Below are positions 12,003 through 25,424 of a DNA stretch of 64,000 nt, in pieces; the first letter of the stretch is position 1; each line of letters begins with the position of its first letter. The position numbers and the translations under genes were made by a program. The notes below the pieces were generated by a model. It searched no databases. It saw only the letters and a list, made by a program, of their open reading frames with translations, and was not told the DNA's origin. The DNA comes from Vespa crabro. Taxonomy: Eukaryota > Arthropoda > Insecta > Hymenoptera > Vespidae. Where the stretch lies: NCBI RefSeq assembly GCF_910589235.1, contig NC_060960.1, forward strand, positions 7,134,339 to 7,198,338, written 5' to 3'.

Positions 12003-12207
12003 CCTCTTTCTCTCGCTTCGGTCCAGCGCGCAGAGTCAGTTTCTCGGCATTTCTTTAGATCGGGCACACACATTCCCCGAGTCTCTTCTTGGCCCCGATG
12101 AACCCACTTGATGAAAAGCTCGCCGGCCCACGTTGCCACTCTTACACCACACGGGCCGCGCTACTTCGTCGTCTCGGCCCACGCGAAGGGGGATATCTAG
12201 AAGCATT

Positions 12208-12835
12208 AGTCTAACTCAATAATGCACGACTTCTGTTGCGCGATCCTATCTGAGCGGCATTGTCTATCCGTAACTATATTTCATATTACAAAACCTGGCA
12301 CGAGATAGGTACGGAGGCACGCTGTGCATTAGATCTAGGATGTCCGTGCCTCACGATGAGCGAGACCGACCGATTTTGTCTCTTTATCTTTTCTTCTTTT
12401 TCTTTTCTTCTTCTTCTTCTTCTCTTTTTTCCCCCTTTTTTCTCTTCGTTTTCTTTTCTTTTTTTTCTTTCATTCTTTTTACTTACGTCGACTTCTTCTT
12501 AACTCATTCAACCTACTGCGTTCACAAAAGTTTCTCTATTCAAGTTACAGGTCATTCATTGCTCAACAATGTCTCTTTGGTTCCTTCCCATTTTATTCTG
12601 ATATATTATGTATTCACCTATGGCTATCTAAATATATTTCTATTATTATGTAAAGAAAATATAAATCAATCGATAAGATGGTTATTATTAGAGAACAGTC
12701 TCGTCGGTACGGCCATAACTGGTGCGACCCTTTGAGCCTATGGGACCTCCTTGTTCTATAAGCTTTTGTCTAACTCAGTAATCTGCTTCTGTTCCGTGAT
12801 TCTATCTAACTCCACCCTTTCTATTGTCTTCATGA
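12208..12835 (+). repeat. Diverged direct repeat pair
   Basis: A segment of about 60 bp beginning GTCTAACTCAATAATG (12209) recurs, diverged, beginning GTCTAACTCAGTAATC (12768). Both share CTTCTGTT, a CGTGAT/CGCGAT step and CTATCT in the same order. The copies are about 560 bp apart and separated by a TTC/T-rich tract. The origin is unknown: an old local duplication, or two copies of an unrecognised short repeat. Confidence 0.5.
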
Positions 12836-15800
12836 TAGTACGTCTTGATAATCGCGAGATCCATGCGTTAACTCTAATGGTTTCATAGAAGAAATATCAA
12901 ATAGGTTATATTTTAGTTATCATTGAAAAATTAAGAATTATTATTTTCATATTTACTGAAATTAACTCTTTTTTGGATTAGGTTCTTAAGGAATAAGAGA
13001 AAATTGAATCGTCATAACGAGACAACACATAATACATTTGTGGGTTAAAAGTTAACAATGCATCTCCTCGTAAATCAAATATCGTTGACACGCATTCATG
13101 CGTTCCTCGTCGTTGATACAGCCTAGAGAGCGTTATCATGTCTGGCATGCAACAACTGCAAAGTGTTATTGCCCCGTTTGACACGTTGCATTTCAATTGA
13201 TTTAGGTAATCTTATCGGAGAAGCAACAGTCATTGTAGGCGTCGCAATAAGTAGACAATACGAAAGCTTCGATGATGCCGCGTAATTTTCTCTTTGTCTA
13301 ATTATATCTGGCATAATTAGAGTAAGATTCCCTCGATACTTAATGTCATTTATAATTATTTCCCATAGTAATTTCCAATGATTTATATCTACTTCGATTA
13401 TTTATTTTTCTCATCAATAACTATATTACTTCATAAATCTAGTTAAATAGGAAAAAAAAATCTATTCGAAAAGAAATTTATTTCTAATTAATTAAATCTA
13501 GATACGAAAAGAAAGAACATGTTGACATTAACGTTGGTCATAATTATGTTGGACTCATAAAAAGTAAAATCGTCGTTTAATCCATACAAATAATTATTAA
13601 AGATTGTCATTCGATTTTCAATGATAAAATTTCCATGGGAGTAATAAAATCTGGTAAATATAGATCTCGCGAATGGTGTGATATTACAGAACGGATAGGC
13701 TTTTGTGTCGTTCATATATTAAAATCAATTGTTGACAATAACGAAGGTGCATCTTCCAGAGAGAAATATATTTATGCATTTAGTGCGGTTCATAGAGGAA
13801 CACCTCGAGCACGTATAAGTATATACCTATCTCCCTAATCTAAAACGTCCTGACATCGGTCTGAACTTGTTAGCGCCTAGGGTTATCGTATACGATGTCA
13901 TTAATGCACACGCCATAGCATCGCATTAAGTATGTAGGTAGAACATCAACGATCGCGAAATAATTGCATCGTTCAAGCAAGGTGACTATAATTTTTCTAT
14001 CCTTGTCGACAATTCTGAATTATTCGAAAAATTTAATTATCATTTAAACGGTGATCATATATGACGCAATCAATGTTTCAAAGTGCACAATAAAAATAAC
14101 TTTAATTTTGATCGATTAAAATTTTGTTGATCATTGTAAAATTTTAAATTCTTTAAAAACGATAATAAAAACTTTTTAGAATTATCATTTAGAATTTAAA
14201 ATTAAATTAATAGTTCTATATAAGGATAGTTTATATAATTATAAATCTTAATGAGATATTGATGTTGGATAAATAAAGCATTTTTTCTTTTTTCTTTTTT
14301 TTTTTTTTTTTTTTTATATATATATACGAAGAATGAAGGAAATAAGATGGAAATGACGAAAAGGAAAATCTGTGAATGAAGTAACTTCGAAGGATAATTT
14401 CGACGGCTTGGAAAAGTAATGATCATTTGACAACACCGAACGAACTCCCGCAGAACGGTACAATGGTTGTTGCGACAATTTCGGTGACCGCAGAACAGAG
14501 AGAGAAACTCTAAGCCTATTTTGCATAGGATTAGGGAAATTGAGACGAGCATACCACCTGACGTGGTTTTGTTCAAACAACGCGGTACTCTCATTTGTTT
14601 GCGTAGCGCAACTCACCTGCTTGAATTCGTTTTAACGACCATCGAAGTCGATGGTTATAGTCAAAGAATCTCATCTTGATTCTTCCTAACTAACATAAGT
14701 GAATGGATATTAAAATTTCCATTCATGAAATTCATCCATCTCCGCGAACCGTCGCTGTTATTTTAATTAATCGAAAGGAGTTCCTATGTTTTAACCAAAC
14801 TGTGTTAATATTATGGGTTTCAGAAACTTCTAAATGCAATAACAACGATTCATAAATATTCATTCGAAACCAAAGTCGTTTTATGTTGCAAATGTGATAC
14901 ATGCAAAAGAGAAATTTTTATTGCCCGAACGTTTTATATAAATATTACAAATAAATATTATGTAAAAATTATACATATTAAAATTGTATTAATTAACATT
15001 CATTACGTTTACAATGAATTTCTAATCGAATAATTTCATCACGAATTAAGATATTATTTTATCGTTATCATGTATTTTTATTTCATCAGAAGATCATGAA
15101 CATGATCGACGAGCCTCTCATAGAACATCGATAATTTGAAATTTTACATTTTAGCTCGCGTAAATGCTTCGCACTTCCGTTCAAAAAAAAACACACACAC
15201 ACACACAAGAAAAAAACAAAACAAAACAAAAAGAGAAGAAAGAAAAGAAAAAGAAGAAAACAGGTAAATCCTTGACGGCATGGAGTTTCATGGTTGCCCA
15301 TATAAATGATTGGAGATAAGATGGCCGTAAGTTAAAAGTCGTCTTTAGTTATAGCTTACAGCAGTAAGAAACGATGCGTACTCGTTCAGCAGGGTGCGAG
15401 ACAGCAGGATGAATTATGCTTGAGCGCATGTTATATCGTTAAAAGGTTTTTCAAAGAGAAGACCATTGACTTCCGCCGATGAACTGGCCGTTATTTTTCT
15501 AGATCTAATTCGACAATCTTTATCGATAGTCCGTAATTACCCTATTCGATTCTCCGATTTGGCTCGATCTAATTATTATAATACGACAAAAACACTTAAT
15601 AATTAGGAGTAACTTAAAACGTACGATAAAAATTAAAGTCGTGTATGTTTCATCCATTAAATATCATAGCGATCGCTATCGCGAATAAAGTTTCTTCATC
15701 GTTCGCTTACCATACATCGGACCAACGCTTTTACACCGTAATTCTATCCCACCAGCATCAATATGCTACTAGCAATGAATTTAAGAAAAATGATAATCGC

Positions 15801-16150
15801 CTACTGGTGTGGCGATCGTAGAGAAAAAAAAAAAAAATTTCAAGTGGAATCTCGTGTTCGATGTCAGGATGTACTCGTAAAGCACCTTATCGCATACGTG
15901 GGAAACAGATCGAATCTTCTCTTTTATAATAATAAAAATAATAATAATAATAATTATTATTATTATTATTATTATTATTGTTTTTATTATTATTATTATT
16001 ATTATATTAAAATTTAATATAATTATTATTATATTAAAAAATATATAATTAATACTGTATAATGATAGAGATTTGATCGATGATATTTATTTCATTCTTA
16101 GAGGACTTAGAGGAAAAGGTCAAAGTAATGCTTCTAATCAAGGCCGCTTC
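12836..16150. other. AT-rich stretch, no gene seen
   Basis: AT-rich DNA with a (T)n at 14297-14316, a short AC repeat at 15190-15207, AAGATGGC at 15318-15325, CAGGTAA at 15261-15267 and TAGGTAG at 13935-13941. Two overlapping minus-strand open frames at 12978-13314 show no recognisable protein. Confidence 0.6.
15927..16012. repeat. (AAT)n/(ATT)n microsatellite
   Basis: AAT units switch to ATT units near 15951, so the two halves are complementary and could fold back. Confidence 0.9.
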
Positions 16151-16348
16151 TACAAGGATTGCGGATGGTCCTTGACGTAATCATAAGGATAGAGAAATGC
16201 GTAATAACGGAGCATTTACAGAGGCAAGCACGGCGATTTCATTGTCCCTGCGGTTCAGCAATTTACGGACCATTACGGGCGAGTCCTACAGGCTATACCA
16301 GGCACGAGATAGCCACGTCGTACCATCCATTATTCATCACCCACTTCT

Positions 16349-16351
16349 CTC

Positions 16352-16391
<40 letters not shown>
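16349..16391. repeat. (CT)n microsatellite
   Basis: CT repeat of about 40 bp. Confidence 0.95.
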
Positions 16392-16392
<1 letters not shown>

Positions 16393-16399
16393 CCTTCAC

Positions 16400-16880
16400 T
16401 TGTATACGTTCTTCCACGTCGCTTCGTTTCTTCTAACTTGCCGTATCCCATCGTCTCCTCAAGCTCTCTTCTTTTAACCCTCTTATATTCCTTCTTTAAA
16501 TCCTGTCTCCGAGAACCACCGAGATTTTTACAGTTAGCGTACTTTTTAATTACGCACAAGTGTCGGCTTTATTCCCCATTAAAATCCAACGCGGTGAATA
16601 TTGTCTCTCAGTTTTTCTTTCCTTTTCCTTTTGTCTTTTGTTCCTTTTTCTCCACCCTTGTTTTTTGTATATTTGTTTCTTTTTTTTTCCTTTTTTATTT
16701 TCACTTCGAAAGATAATCTCTTAAAATCTTTCAATAAGAGGAGAAACATAACTCGAACTTTCGGCGATCGTAATATCGGCGGTCTTTTAATGGCCGAATC
16801 GAAACGGTTGCTTCATTAATTACAAAGTTTCTTTATTCGAGTCGTGATTTAGGTACTTTCTTTCCTTTTCCGTATGTTTC

Positions 16881-16911
<31 letters not shown>

Positions 16912-19589
16912 TTCGTAAGGCATCGAACAACACGCAAGTGAACGAATACGCAAGGTATTTCATAGATTCGTTCTGGATTCAATGGACCGCGCATTCGTTC
17001 CTTTGAATTCCCTCCCCGTGAGTGAATGGTCGCGGCAAAAAACGAAAAAAAAAAAAAAAAAAAGAAAGAAAGTTTTATTTGCGAGAGAGCGTATATAAGG
17101 CGAACGCCATATGTTTAAAAGGCAAGCGTGCTTCTTATGTCCCGGAGATAAATATCTCATGGGTATCCATGGGGGAAGGCAATGGGTAAGCACAGGTTCA
17201 TCGGGCATTCTATGGATACAGTTTACATTATTTCGCCCGATAGACGCTCTTTTCGGATACCTTCTGCAAATATTCTTTCTTCGTCGAGTATCGATATTCA
17301 CGAAAATGTTCCCTTCGCGTAACATCTCGAAATCGTAAATATTTCAGTTTGTTTATTTATCAAATGAAGCTCTTCGTAAGGAGAAGGATGTAAAGCCGAG
17401 TGTTCGAATCGTTCGTTTTAACTTAAAAGGAAACGAATACTTCAAAGTATTATCTTTTATTTTTCAAATAAAAATAATAATAAGTTTATATCTATACCTA
17501 TATCTACGTACGTTTTAGCACTCTTTTTATTCGCTCGCAGATAACAAAATATTGTTTTTAAATAATTTCAATTTTACAATTTCTTTATTTGTTTTGTTTG
17601 TTAATATTTAACAATAATAATAGTAATAGTATTAAAATTAAAATGAAAAAAAAAAAGCTTTATTATTAATAAATCCAAGTGATAATGGCGATTAGGTACG
17701 AAAATGTCTCGGATGATTAGATATTTCCACGTGGAGATAAGCCTTTTCGTTTTTTTGAAAAATCGACGAGAAATAGGGGATTAATATCAATTCAAAGAAT
17801 TACAAATGTAACATTGTACATAGATATAGATTTTTCTTTTCGGCGAAAAATTACATAAACATTTTGGAAAAGTTTCTATTGGAATAAATTTATTTGAAAA
17901 TATTAAATCTAAATGATCGTACGAGTAAGGGATATCTTAAATTTTATTCGTTCTTAAGATTATTCGTCCAACGTATTTCCTTATGTCGAGACTAGATTGG
18001 AAAATGCCGCATAAAGAGAAACAGGAGAAGCATCGCGAGTTTCTTGGCATTCCTAGTTGTTCCAACGTTCATTGCAACGTTGTCTTGAGCTATTACACAA
18101 GAGAATGGCACGATCGAAATGAATGAAATTTCACGCATGCAATTAATTATTTAGCCTGTCTTACGTCGGCTTTCGCTTGATATCTTGTTCCATTTATAAT
18201 AATAGCAATTTTTTATTTTTTTTTTTTTTTCTCTATCTTTTTATTATTCCAACCTTAATTACGAAAGATTTCAAATGATCGGATTTAAAAGGATTCTTCA
18301 AATTTTTATAATAAATTCCAATAAAAATATATTCCACGGACGTTTGCAATCATGAAATTTATTCCAATCATCGAACTCCATAACACCGAGTTAGCCATTT
18401 TCTTTACGTTCTAACTTTCACAATAGATAAAGTAATACTTAACCAAACTGTTGAAGTTTAATACTTGATATGAAAGTGAATATGCGAATGAAAAAATTAA
18501 GATTAGGGACGGTTAGCGGTCAGTTTTCGAGAAGGGGAATCCGCATAACGATTAAATTGAAGTCAGGAAGGAAAGTAATTTTTTCAAGGGACGACCTTGA
18601 GAGACGAGGACGGTAAAGAGGGGCAGGTTGAGCAAGATGGTCTTGGAATACTCGAAGAGAAGGGGCGGGGTCGTTTCAAAGGAGTATCGTCGCTCACACA
18701 AAGAGAAGTCACTCCCCTTTCTTCTCCGATATTCCCTTCGGCCCTTCTTATTTTTCGGCCTCCCTCGATCTTCTATCCCTTCGAGCAACCGTTCCGAAAG
18801 AGATCAGGACTCCATAGAAGGGCATGATTCCTTGAGTAAGTAAGAGAGAGAGAGAGAGAGAGAGATAGTTAGATAGATAGAGATAGAAAGAGAAAGACAG
18901 TGACCCAAATTCGACGCGGCCGTTTTCTAATAAAGTTATTTTTCATTCTTTCCATTGTATTAAGGAACCGTCAGCCGTAAGTTCCTTCTCGCTGGTGATT
19001 CCCCCTTTTTCGGTGCTCGTTCGTTTATTGTCTTTCGAAGGGCTCCGAGACACTCCTCTGCTTCAAACTAAGGGAAAGGGCGAAAGTTTCTCTTCCTTTT
19101 GTAAAGAAAGAAAGGAATGAGGGGAGGGGGGAGGGGAGAGAAAGAGAGAGATAGATAGAGATTCACCCTATGGGCCGTCGCTTCCCAGCTGATGCTCTTC
19201 TTCTTTAGTACGAATGGCATAATTACGATGCTCGCGTGGGGACGCGTATAATTGTACGGCCTAGAGCGATACGATCGACAGCATGGATCTCGATTATTTT
19301 TCTTCCACAATGAAAACCGACCACCGTTTCTTCGCTATCTTTCCTTATACGTTTTCTTTCTTTGTGTAAAGGGTAATAAATGATCGTGTCGAGAGGGAAT
19401 CGCGTTTTCACATTCACCGTGTACCTACTTACCTGCGTACCATCGTATACTAAAGGCTCTTGTTTTTTTATTGTAGAAAATGTTCACGAGAATTAACTAG
19501 GTGTATTCGTAGGTAAGTACCTGTGTTATCGATTAAGACCGGATATAATTTTTTTGTATAGTTTTATTACATTTTAATCGAAATATATT

Positions 19590-19658
<69 letters not shown>

Positions 19659-20160
19659 AATTCTACTTAAAAGAAACACCTTAGTTACATATATTTTTAA
19701 TTAAATATTCAAGCGCATGTTTGTTAATTAAATATACTTTCTTTAAGCGTATACATGTTATTTTGTTTGATTTAATAATTTAAAAAAAAAAAAAAAAAAT
19801 ACATCTCCGATGTGAGATAAAATCTTCAACCGTGTATTATGCCAAACTGTACGTAATAATATAATAAATCAATTACTTAAGAAACGTAAATTAATTGTTA
19901 AATTAAAATTGTATACGTCTTATATGAGATCTTATTTCTTATTTTCGAAATATAATTAATGCTTTACTGGAGACACGAAAGTATATTAAAAAGTACATCA
20001 AATCATTAATATTAGCGTCATTGAACGGACGCCAAAGGATCTCGTTCTCGTAGCAACAACAATACCTTATTGCATTTCCGCATGACTTAGAATTCGCGCT
20101 GCGTTACAGAGTAGGTACATATTTGCAATTCAAACGTTCGCCATGTATAATACGCATAAA
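16400..20160. other. No gene seen
   Basis: Mixed to AT-rich DNA. Features noted are a TATATAAGG box-like motif at 17092-17100 without a clear initiator, a short GA tract at 18842-18866, a (TA)n/(TAA)n block at 19592-19660 and the palindrome AGGTA-ag-TACCT at 19511-19522. Confidence 0.55.
19592..19660. repeat. (TA)n followed by (TAA)n
   Basis: About 42 bp of TA repeat running directly into about eight TAA units. Confidence 0.95.
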
Positions 20161-20245
20161 TCGACAAGTCTAACGGATAGAGATAGGGATGGTAAAGGAG
20201 AGAAGGGAGGGAGAGAGAAAGAGAAAGAACATGGCCGACGCGAAG
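20160..20245. promoter_or_regulatory. GA tract plus ATGGCCGACGCG
   Basis: A GA/GGGA-rich stretch is followed by ATGGCCGACGCG (20231-20242). This is the same 12-mer as at 9082-9093, where it also follows a purine tract. The core includes a GGCC-flanked ATGG. A composite regulatory site is inferred. Confidence 0.3.
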
Positions 20246-20822
20246 ATCAAAAGAAAAGTAAGAGCGACTGGACCGGGTAAAAAGGTACGAAACGTGCATC
20301 GATCGTTATTCGATACCATTGTTCGCGCGCGCACTTCGACTTTCGTGACGGTAAACCTCGCGTGTTTCATTCAAATAAACTCAAGAGACTTCCGTTAGAA
20401 GGGGGAAAAAAAATTTTTAAAACCGATAAAAAGAAGAAGGTCAATTCGGTCGATGATCGAAGAATCTTATATACCGACAAACAAATATCTTTCGTTTTCG
20501 TTTTTCGAAAAAAAAAAATATATGTGTATATATATATATATATATATAACAAGATATTATAACAATTAGACGCGCATGAAGGATTGAAAATATTTTTACG
20601 ATGAAGATGATCGTACAAATGAGCGAATAAACTTTCCGTAACACTCGGTGCTGGGTGACGTATTTTTCTGTTTTTTTTTCTTCTTCTTTCTTTCTTTTAT
20701 TTATTTCTTTCTTTTTTTTTCCTTTTTCTTTTTTTTTCTTTTTTTTTTTTTTTTTTTTTCTTTAGAAAGCACTCACGATCGTCGCCAAGCATCAATTAAC
20801 AGACTTCTTTCAATGCTCCCAT

Positions 20823-21090
20823 TCAGGCACTATCACCTATTCTTCGAGAATCCAAGTCTTTCTTTTTTTTTTTGTCTAAAGCATTGCGAGAAAAAAACAA
20901 GTTAATCGGTCGTCCACCATAAGAGGTCGCTATGACACGCCAAAGAGGAACAAATATGGCACCGTTAGCACGCTCGTCTGTTGGGACTCCCTCTTGAAAT
21001 CTTAATGTCGCAATAGCCAAGTCACAAAGACGATCAGTGTATTCGTTAAACAGAAAATCATTGTATGACTTGGAATCAATCGTTCGTTAT
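20823..21090 (-). other. Unusual open frame, unrecognised
   Basis: The minus strand is open for about 80 codons without an obvious repeat driving it, and reads DRLCDLAIATLRFQEG around its middle. It lacks a normal ATG start and ends in low-complexity Lys codons from a poly-T tract. I do not recognise a family. It may be chance or a decayed fragment of a gene or transposon. Confidence 0.15.
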
Positions 21091-21674
21091 TCGAAATCCA
21101 TACGTCAAACATTGACGTATCATTTCTACAAAGTAAATAAGAATTGCATGCTCTTTGATTTAATTTCATTTGATTATGGCATATAATGGTATTATCAAAA
21201 TTTACTTTTGAGAAATACTTTTCTCTCTTTTCAGAATAAACGAATGCTATTCTTTTTCGAAGAGGACAATTGATCCAGGAAACAAATTGCGGGGTATCGC
21301 AACATGGACGACTTAAAATCGAGGTAAGTCGAAGTAATCGAAAAAAGAAAGAAAGAAAATGGCCCGAAATCGTAGGTGTTTATGATTACTTTTAAACGTG
21401 TGAAAATCGTACGGTACTTAGATACAAACGAATGGGTAGAGCGCATTCTCTTGCAGCGTTCGCATCAACGAGAATCCTCGAGCGATAGCTTACCCACACC
21501 TTACCATTAGCTTTAAGTGTTTATGGGCTCATTCATTTCGTTTTATGTTTCAATTTGGACGCATTGATACTTGTTTGTTTACATGTAAACTACCACTCAC
21601 TCATCCGGCCGCTCTCTCAGTTACTCCTAACCGGCTGTTATTATTCCCCATTGTCGTCACGAAACTGCATTCTC

Positions 21675-21722
21675 CTCTCTCTCTCTCTCTCTTTCTCTTT
21701 CTCTTTCTCCCTGCCCTTCTGT

Positions 21723-21764
<42 letters not shown>

Positions 21765-21795
21765 TTTCACCCCTCTCTCTCTTTCTCTCTGTCTT
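21675..21795. repeat. (CT)n microsatellite
   Basis: Compound CT/CTTT repeat of about 120 bp. Confidence 0.95.
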
Positions 21796-21859
21796 TCTGT
21801 CTACTTCTCTTTTTCCTATCGGTGTCTACGTCTCGCATTGTGTATTGATTACTGAATAG

Positions 21860-24500
21860 GCGGTTGCTTTATTGTCGTATCTACGTTACTAATACACTCG
21901 CTTGTGAGAATCTTACGTGTACGTATTCGTTCTATTCAAAGTATTATAAATTTTGTTTAAAGTTCCTATAATCTATTCTTATTTTCAAAGAGAATTGATA
22001 AATAACCATTTATTGTCTTTGATTTTGTTTTATTTACATATTTTAACTTTGCATAATAAAATTAATAAATTAAATAGAAAATAATAAATTAAAAGGAAGA
22101 TAAAAAAAAAAAAAAGAAAAGAACATTCATTCAATTAACAATATCAATGTCCGATGGCGATCGGTAGTTTCAATTCATTATCGAACAAACTTTTACTTTA
22201 CGAGAATTATGCAATTACAATTATGATTTTATTCTGGAAAACAATTTTAAAGCTTTCCTGATATGCATTTCTTTTCTTCTTTTTTTCTTTTGTCGATGAC
22301 GGCAGCTGCCACATCCATTGTTTTTCGTGTGAACTGCCCTTTAAGTAGCGACAAACCAGATCGACCATCGGACGTGTCATTCGATCGGTAAGGTAGGTCA
22401 CTATCTGTGTTTAATGAGTTTTAATCTTACACCTGAACGAATTGATCGGCTATTACATATAAATACAACCAAGACGTGTCTCGGGTTTAATACTTTCTTT
22501 TAAGTCCGTTAAATATTAATCTTCCTTTTCTTAATCCCTTTATATATTTTCCACTATCATTTGTTTTTTTTTTTTTTTTTTTATTCGATCTTTATACAAC
22601 CATTTGAATCGTGAAAATTTATAAGTGGCGAATATCAATATATTATATTATTATAGTTCCTGTTCCTGCATATATTTTCGTTTAATGATATGTTCATATT
22701 CTTTTCAATTTACGAGCACAGCTGTATCCTTTTAAGAGAATTATGGATATCGATAGTATCGTTTGCTTTCGTCCTTAAAAAAAAAAAAAAGGACATCAGT
22801 CTGAATAATTTCTAAATTTGATAACTAATCGAAAGATATATTATGCATGTAGAGAAGTCAAAGAGATATCATTGGGTATATCATCAACGATGATATTAAC
22901 ACTCCTTTTTCCAAGGATGTTGCATAGCTATCGACTGTGAGAATGGTAGGGAGCTGCAAGCGTCATTTTGCAGCCAGGTGATGCAGCACGTGACCGCCAG
23001 ATGGCAAAGAGGACATCTTCTTGTTCTTGCGTTGCACTTTTCATTGCAATCCATGAGAATCGATAGAACGATCTTTTTTTTTTTTATTCTTTCTCTTTTA
23101 TAAATATTTTCTTTTAAGATTTAATCACATCTCGAATATTTTCGTAATTTACTATAGATATCTCAAATGTTTCTAGAAATGTTAGCATTTCTGATACATT
23201 AAAAAAAGATTCGTTTTGATAAGATTCCAAAGGTTTTCTTTGTCGAAAGTTAATTTTCAAAGATATCTATTAAATATAAAGATTAACTCAATACATCTAA
23301 TAAATAATATTATTGTATCTCTCTTGTTTAATCGATGTCCGGATAAATGTATCATCTTAAAAATAAATTTTCTAGAATGATTATTCTTTGATTGTACAAG
23401 AAACGATCGTTTTTAAAAAGAGCTTCGTTTTTATCGTAATCGAACAAACTACATTCCTACTTTGACATGGCAATTTTAAAAGTAGCAAAAAATATTATAA
23501 TATGTTTTAATTATTTTATAAACCGTGTTTTTTCTTTGTATCGCATGTAAAAACAAACTCTTGATTGCAATCTGTATTAATGAAATTGTTAATCACGTAT
23601 GTAGACATAAAAAGTGACAAATTCATTGGACTCCTAATGATAAAAGAATATAAAAAAGAGAATAAATTGTATCTACTTATCGTTGAAAAACAAGATCTAA
23701 ATGTTAATCGATAAGATAAAGTAATACCTATAAGAAGTAGAATAATTAGTATGAATCGTTCCTATACTATATTTTACGTAATAATACATCCTATCGATGG
23801 CAATATTAATAATAGCCTTTAAATAAATTTATTTACATATTCTAAAAATGTGTACTAATAAATAGTTGTAAAAGATGACTATTGTGAATGTTTTATTCAT
23901 AACGATCTCGTTAGACACTTTCATAGACACTATGAAATATCGACACAGAACCGGCAAATTATTTCAAATGAATATCAACTAAGAGATATTTATTATTTTT
24001 ATTATTACGAGTACTCAAATTAGGTACTTATTATAATTCGAAATTCGAGCCAAGATTTGGATTCAAGTGTTCGAATATTTGGACCGAGTACTCAATTACT
24101 CGGTTTCAGATCTTTTATCATGATGACTCGAATATAAAGGCTCTACTCATATGGATTTTAATTGTCTCCTTTTTGATATATCTGTAAAAACATCTGGAAT
24201 ACGTCATTCGTTTATTACATCATATTATTTTTAAATTTATTTAAAAATTTTTAAATTATATTTTTAAAATGGAAGAAGAAATCGTTGTAACATTGTTTAC
24301 GTTAAAACTATATATCTTTTACGATATAGGAATCATTGTACAATGATTCGTCGAATCAAAATGATCGAACATTCTTTAAGGGAAAAATTTAATAAACATT
24401 CGTTATTAATAATATTAATAATAGTAGATCTTTTTTCAAGCCTGAACAAAACACAATTCTTCGTTCATTTTTCGATTGTTTTTCGTCTAATTCAAAAATA
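21860..24500. other. AT-rich desert with one GC-richer island
   Basis: Very AT-rich DNA, including poly-T tracts at 22566-22583 and 23073-23084. The island at 22890-23060 holds the CTCF-like site. No coding potential seen. Confidence 0.6.
22953..23010. promoter_or_regulatory. CTCF-like site with adjacent E-box and hairpin
   Basis: CCGCCAGATGGC (22994-23005) closely matches the CTCF core (CCASYAGRKGGC type). Just upstream are the E-box CACGTG and a small hairpin, GCTGCAA (22953-22959) with TTGCAGC (22968-22974). The island stands out in an AT-rich desert 6.3 kb upstream of the Ubx start. CTCF acts at bithorax-complex boundaries in Drosophila. An insulator or tethering role here is inferred. 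Confidence 0.4.
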
Positions 24501-25043
24501 TCCAAATCGATTCAAAAAGAAATTCAATGGGCATAATGGAAGAGAAAGAGAGAGAGAGAGAGAGGAGATCGTCGATAAAGGTATATTTTTCCAAAAAAAT
24601 ATAAAGTGTGGATCGGTCGCAATGGAACCGCCCAGAAAGGCACGCCATTCTTGTCCAAGTACCCGAAGTATATGTATATCACAGGTTGATCCCCTGAAGA
24701 ACTTCAAGGTAGGCAGCAGCGTGCGCGCGAACGAATAACGATGGAGAAGAATCGTGCTTATCTGAAATTCCGGGGCAGTTTCATGATCGAATATTCATCC
24801 CTGATTCTCCCTTGGGAGGAAAAAAGAACTTGAATGGGGGAAAGGGACAAGGGAAAAAAGAGATACGAAGAATCGAGAAGAGATGAAAGAGGAGAAAAGA
24901 GAAGAAAGAGAAAAAGAGAACAACCGAAATGAGAGTCCGAGCGGTACATTGAACCGACTCCGAAAAGAGCCGAAGCCGAAGCCGACGAAGCGGACCGATG
25001 AAGAATGGACGCTGGTTTAGCGAGAGTGCAGATTTTCTCTACG

Positions 25044-25056
25044 AGAAAGAGAGAGA

Positions 25057-25090
<34 letters not shown>
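25044..25090. repeat. (GA)n microsatellite
   Basis: GA repeat of about 40 bp. Confidence 0.95.
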
Positions 25091-25094
<4 letters not shown>

Positions 25095-25143
25095 GCAATA
25101 ACCTCTTTTTCGCTTTCGTCTCCTCTTATTCCTCTTCTTTCTC

Positions 25144-25236
25144 TCCTTTCTCTTCTTCTTCTTCTTCTTCCTCTTCTTTTTTCTTCTTCTTCTTCTTCTT
25201 CTTCTTCTTCTTCTTCTTCTTCTTCTTCTTCTCGTC
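25144..25236. repeat. (TTC)n microsatellite
   Basis: Imperfect then perfect TTC trinucleotide tract. It is read as poly-Ser or poly-Phe in spurious frames. Confidence 0.95.
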
Positions 25237-25424
25237 AGTCGTTACTATAGTTACGCCCTTTAATTTCAACCTACCCTTCCTCCCCTCGTGAAAACCTTTC
25301 CAAGAGCTTCCTCATAGTTTTATTCGAGAGCCCTCGAGGGAAAAGAACGTCCATCGAGCGTTCTTCTTCGGCATCGTACTCTTCCAAAGATATTCGCGAC
25401 TTTCTTACTTTTCTTTCTTTTACA

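Noticed and set aside
12978..13314. Overlapping minus-strand frames of 63-72 codons
   Set aside because: Short, no recognised domain, AT-rich context; possible old transposon debris but not supportable.
17092..17100. TATATAAGG as a core promoter
   Set aside because: No initiator at the right distance and no transcript-like sequence downstream.
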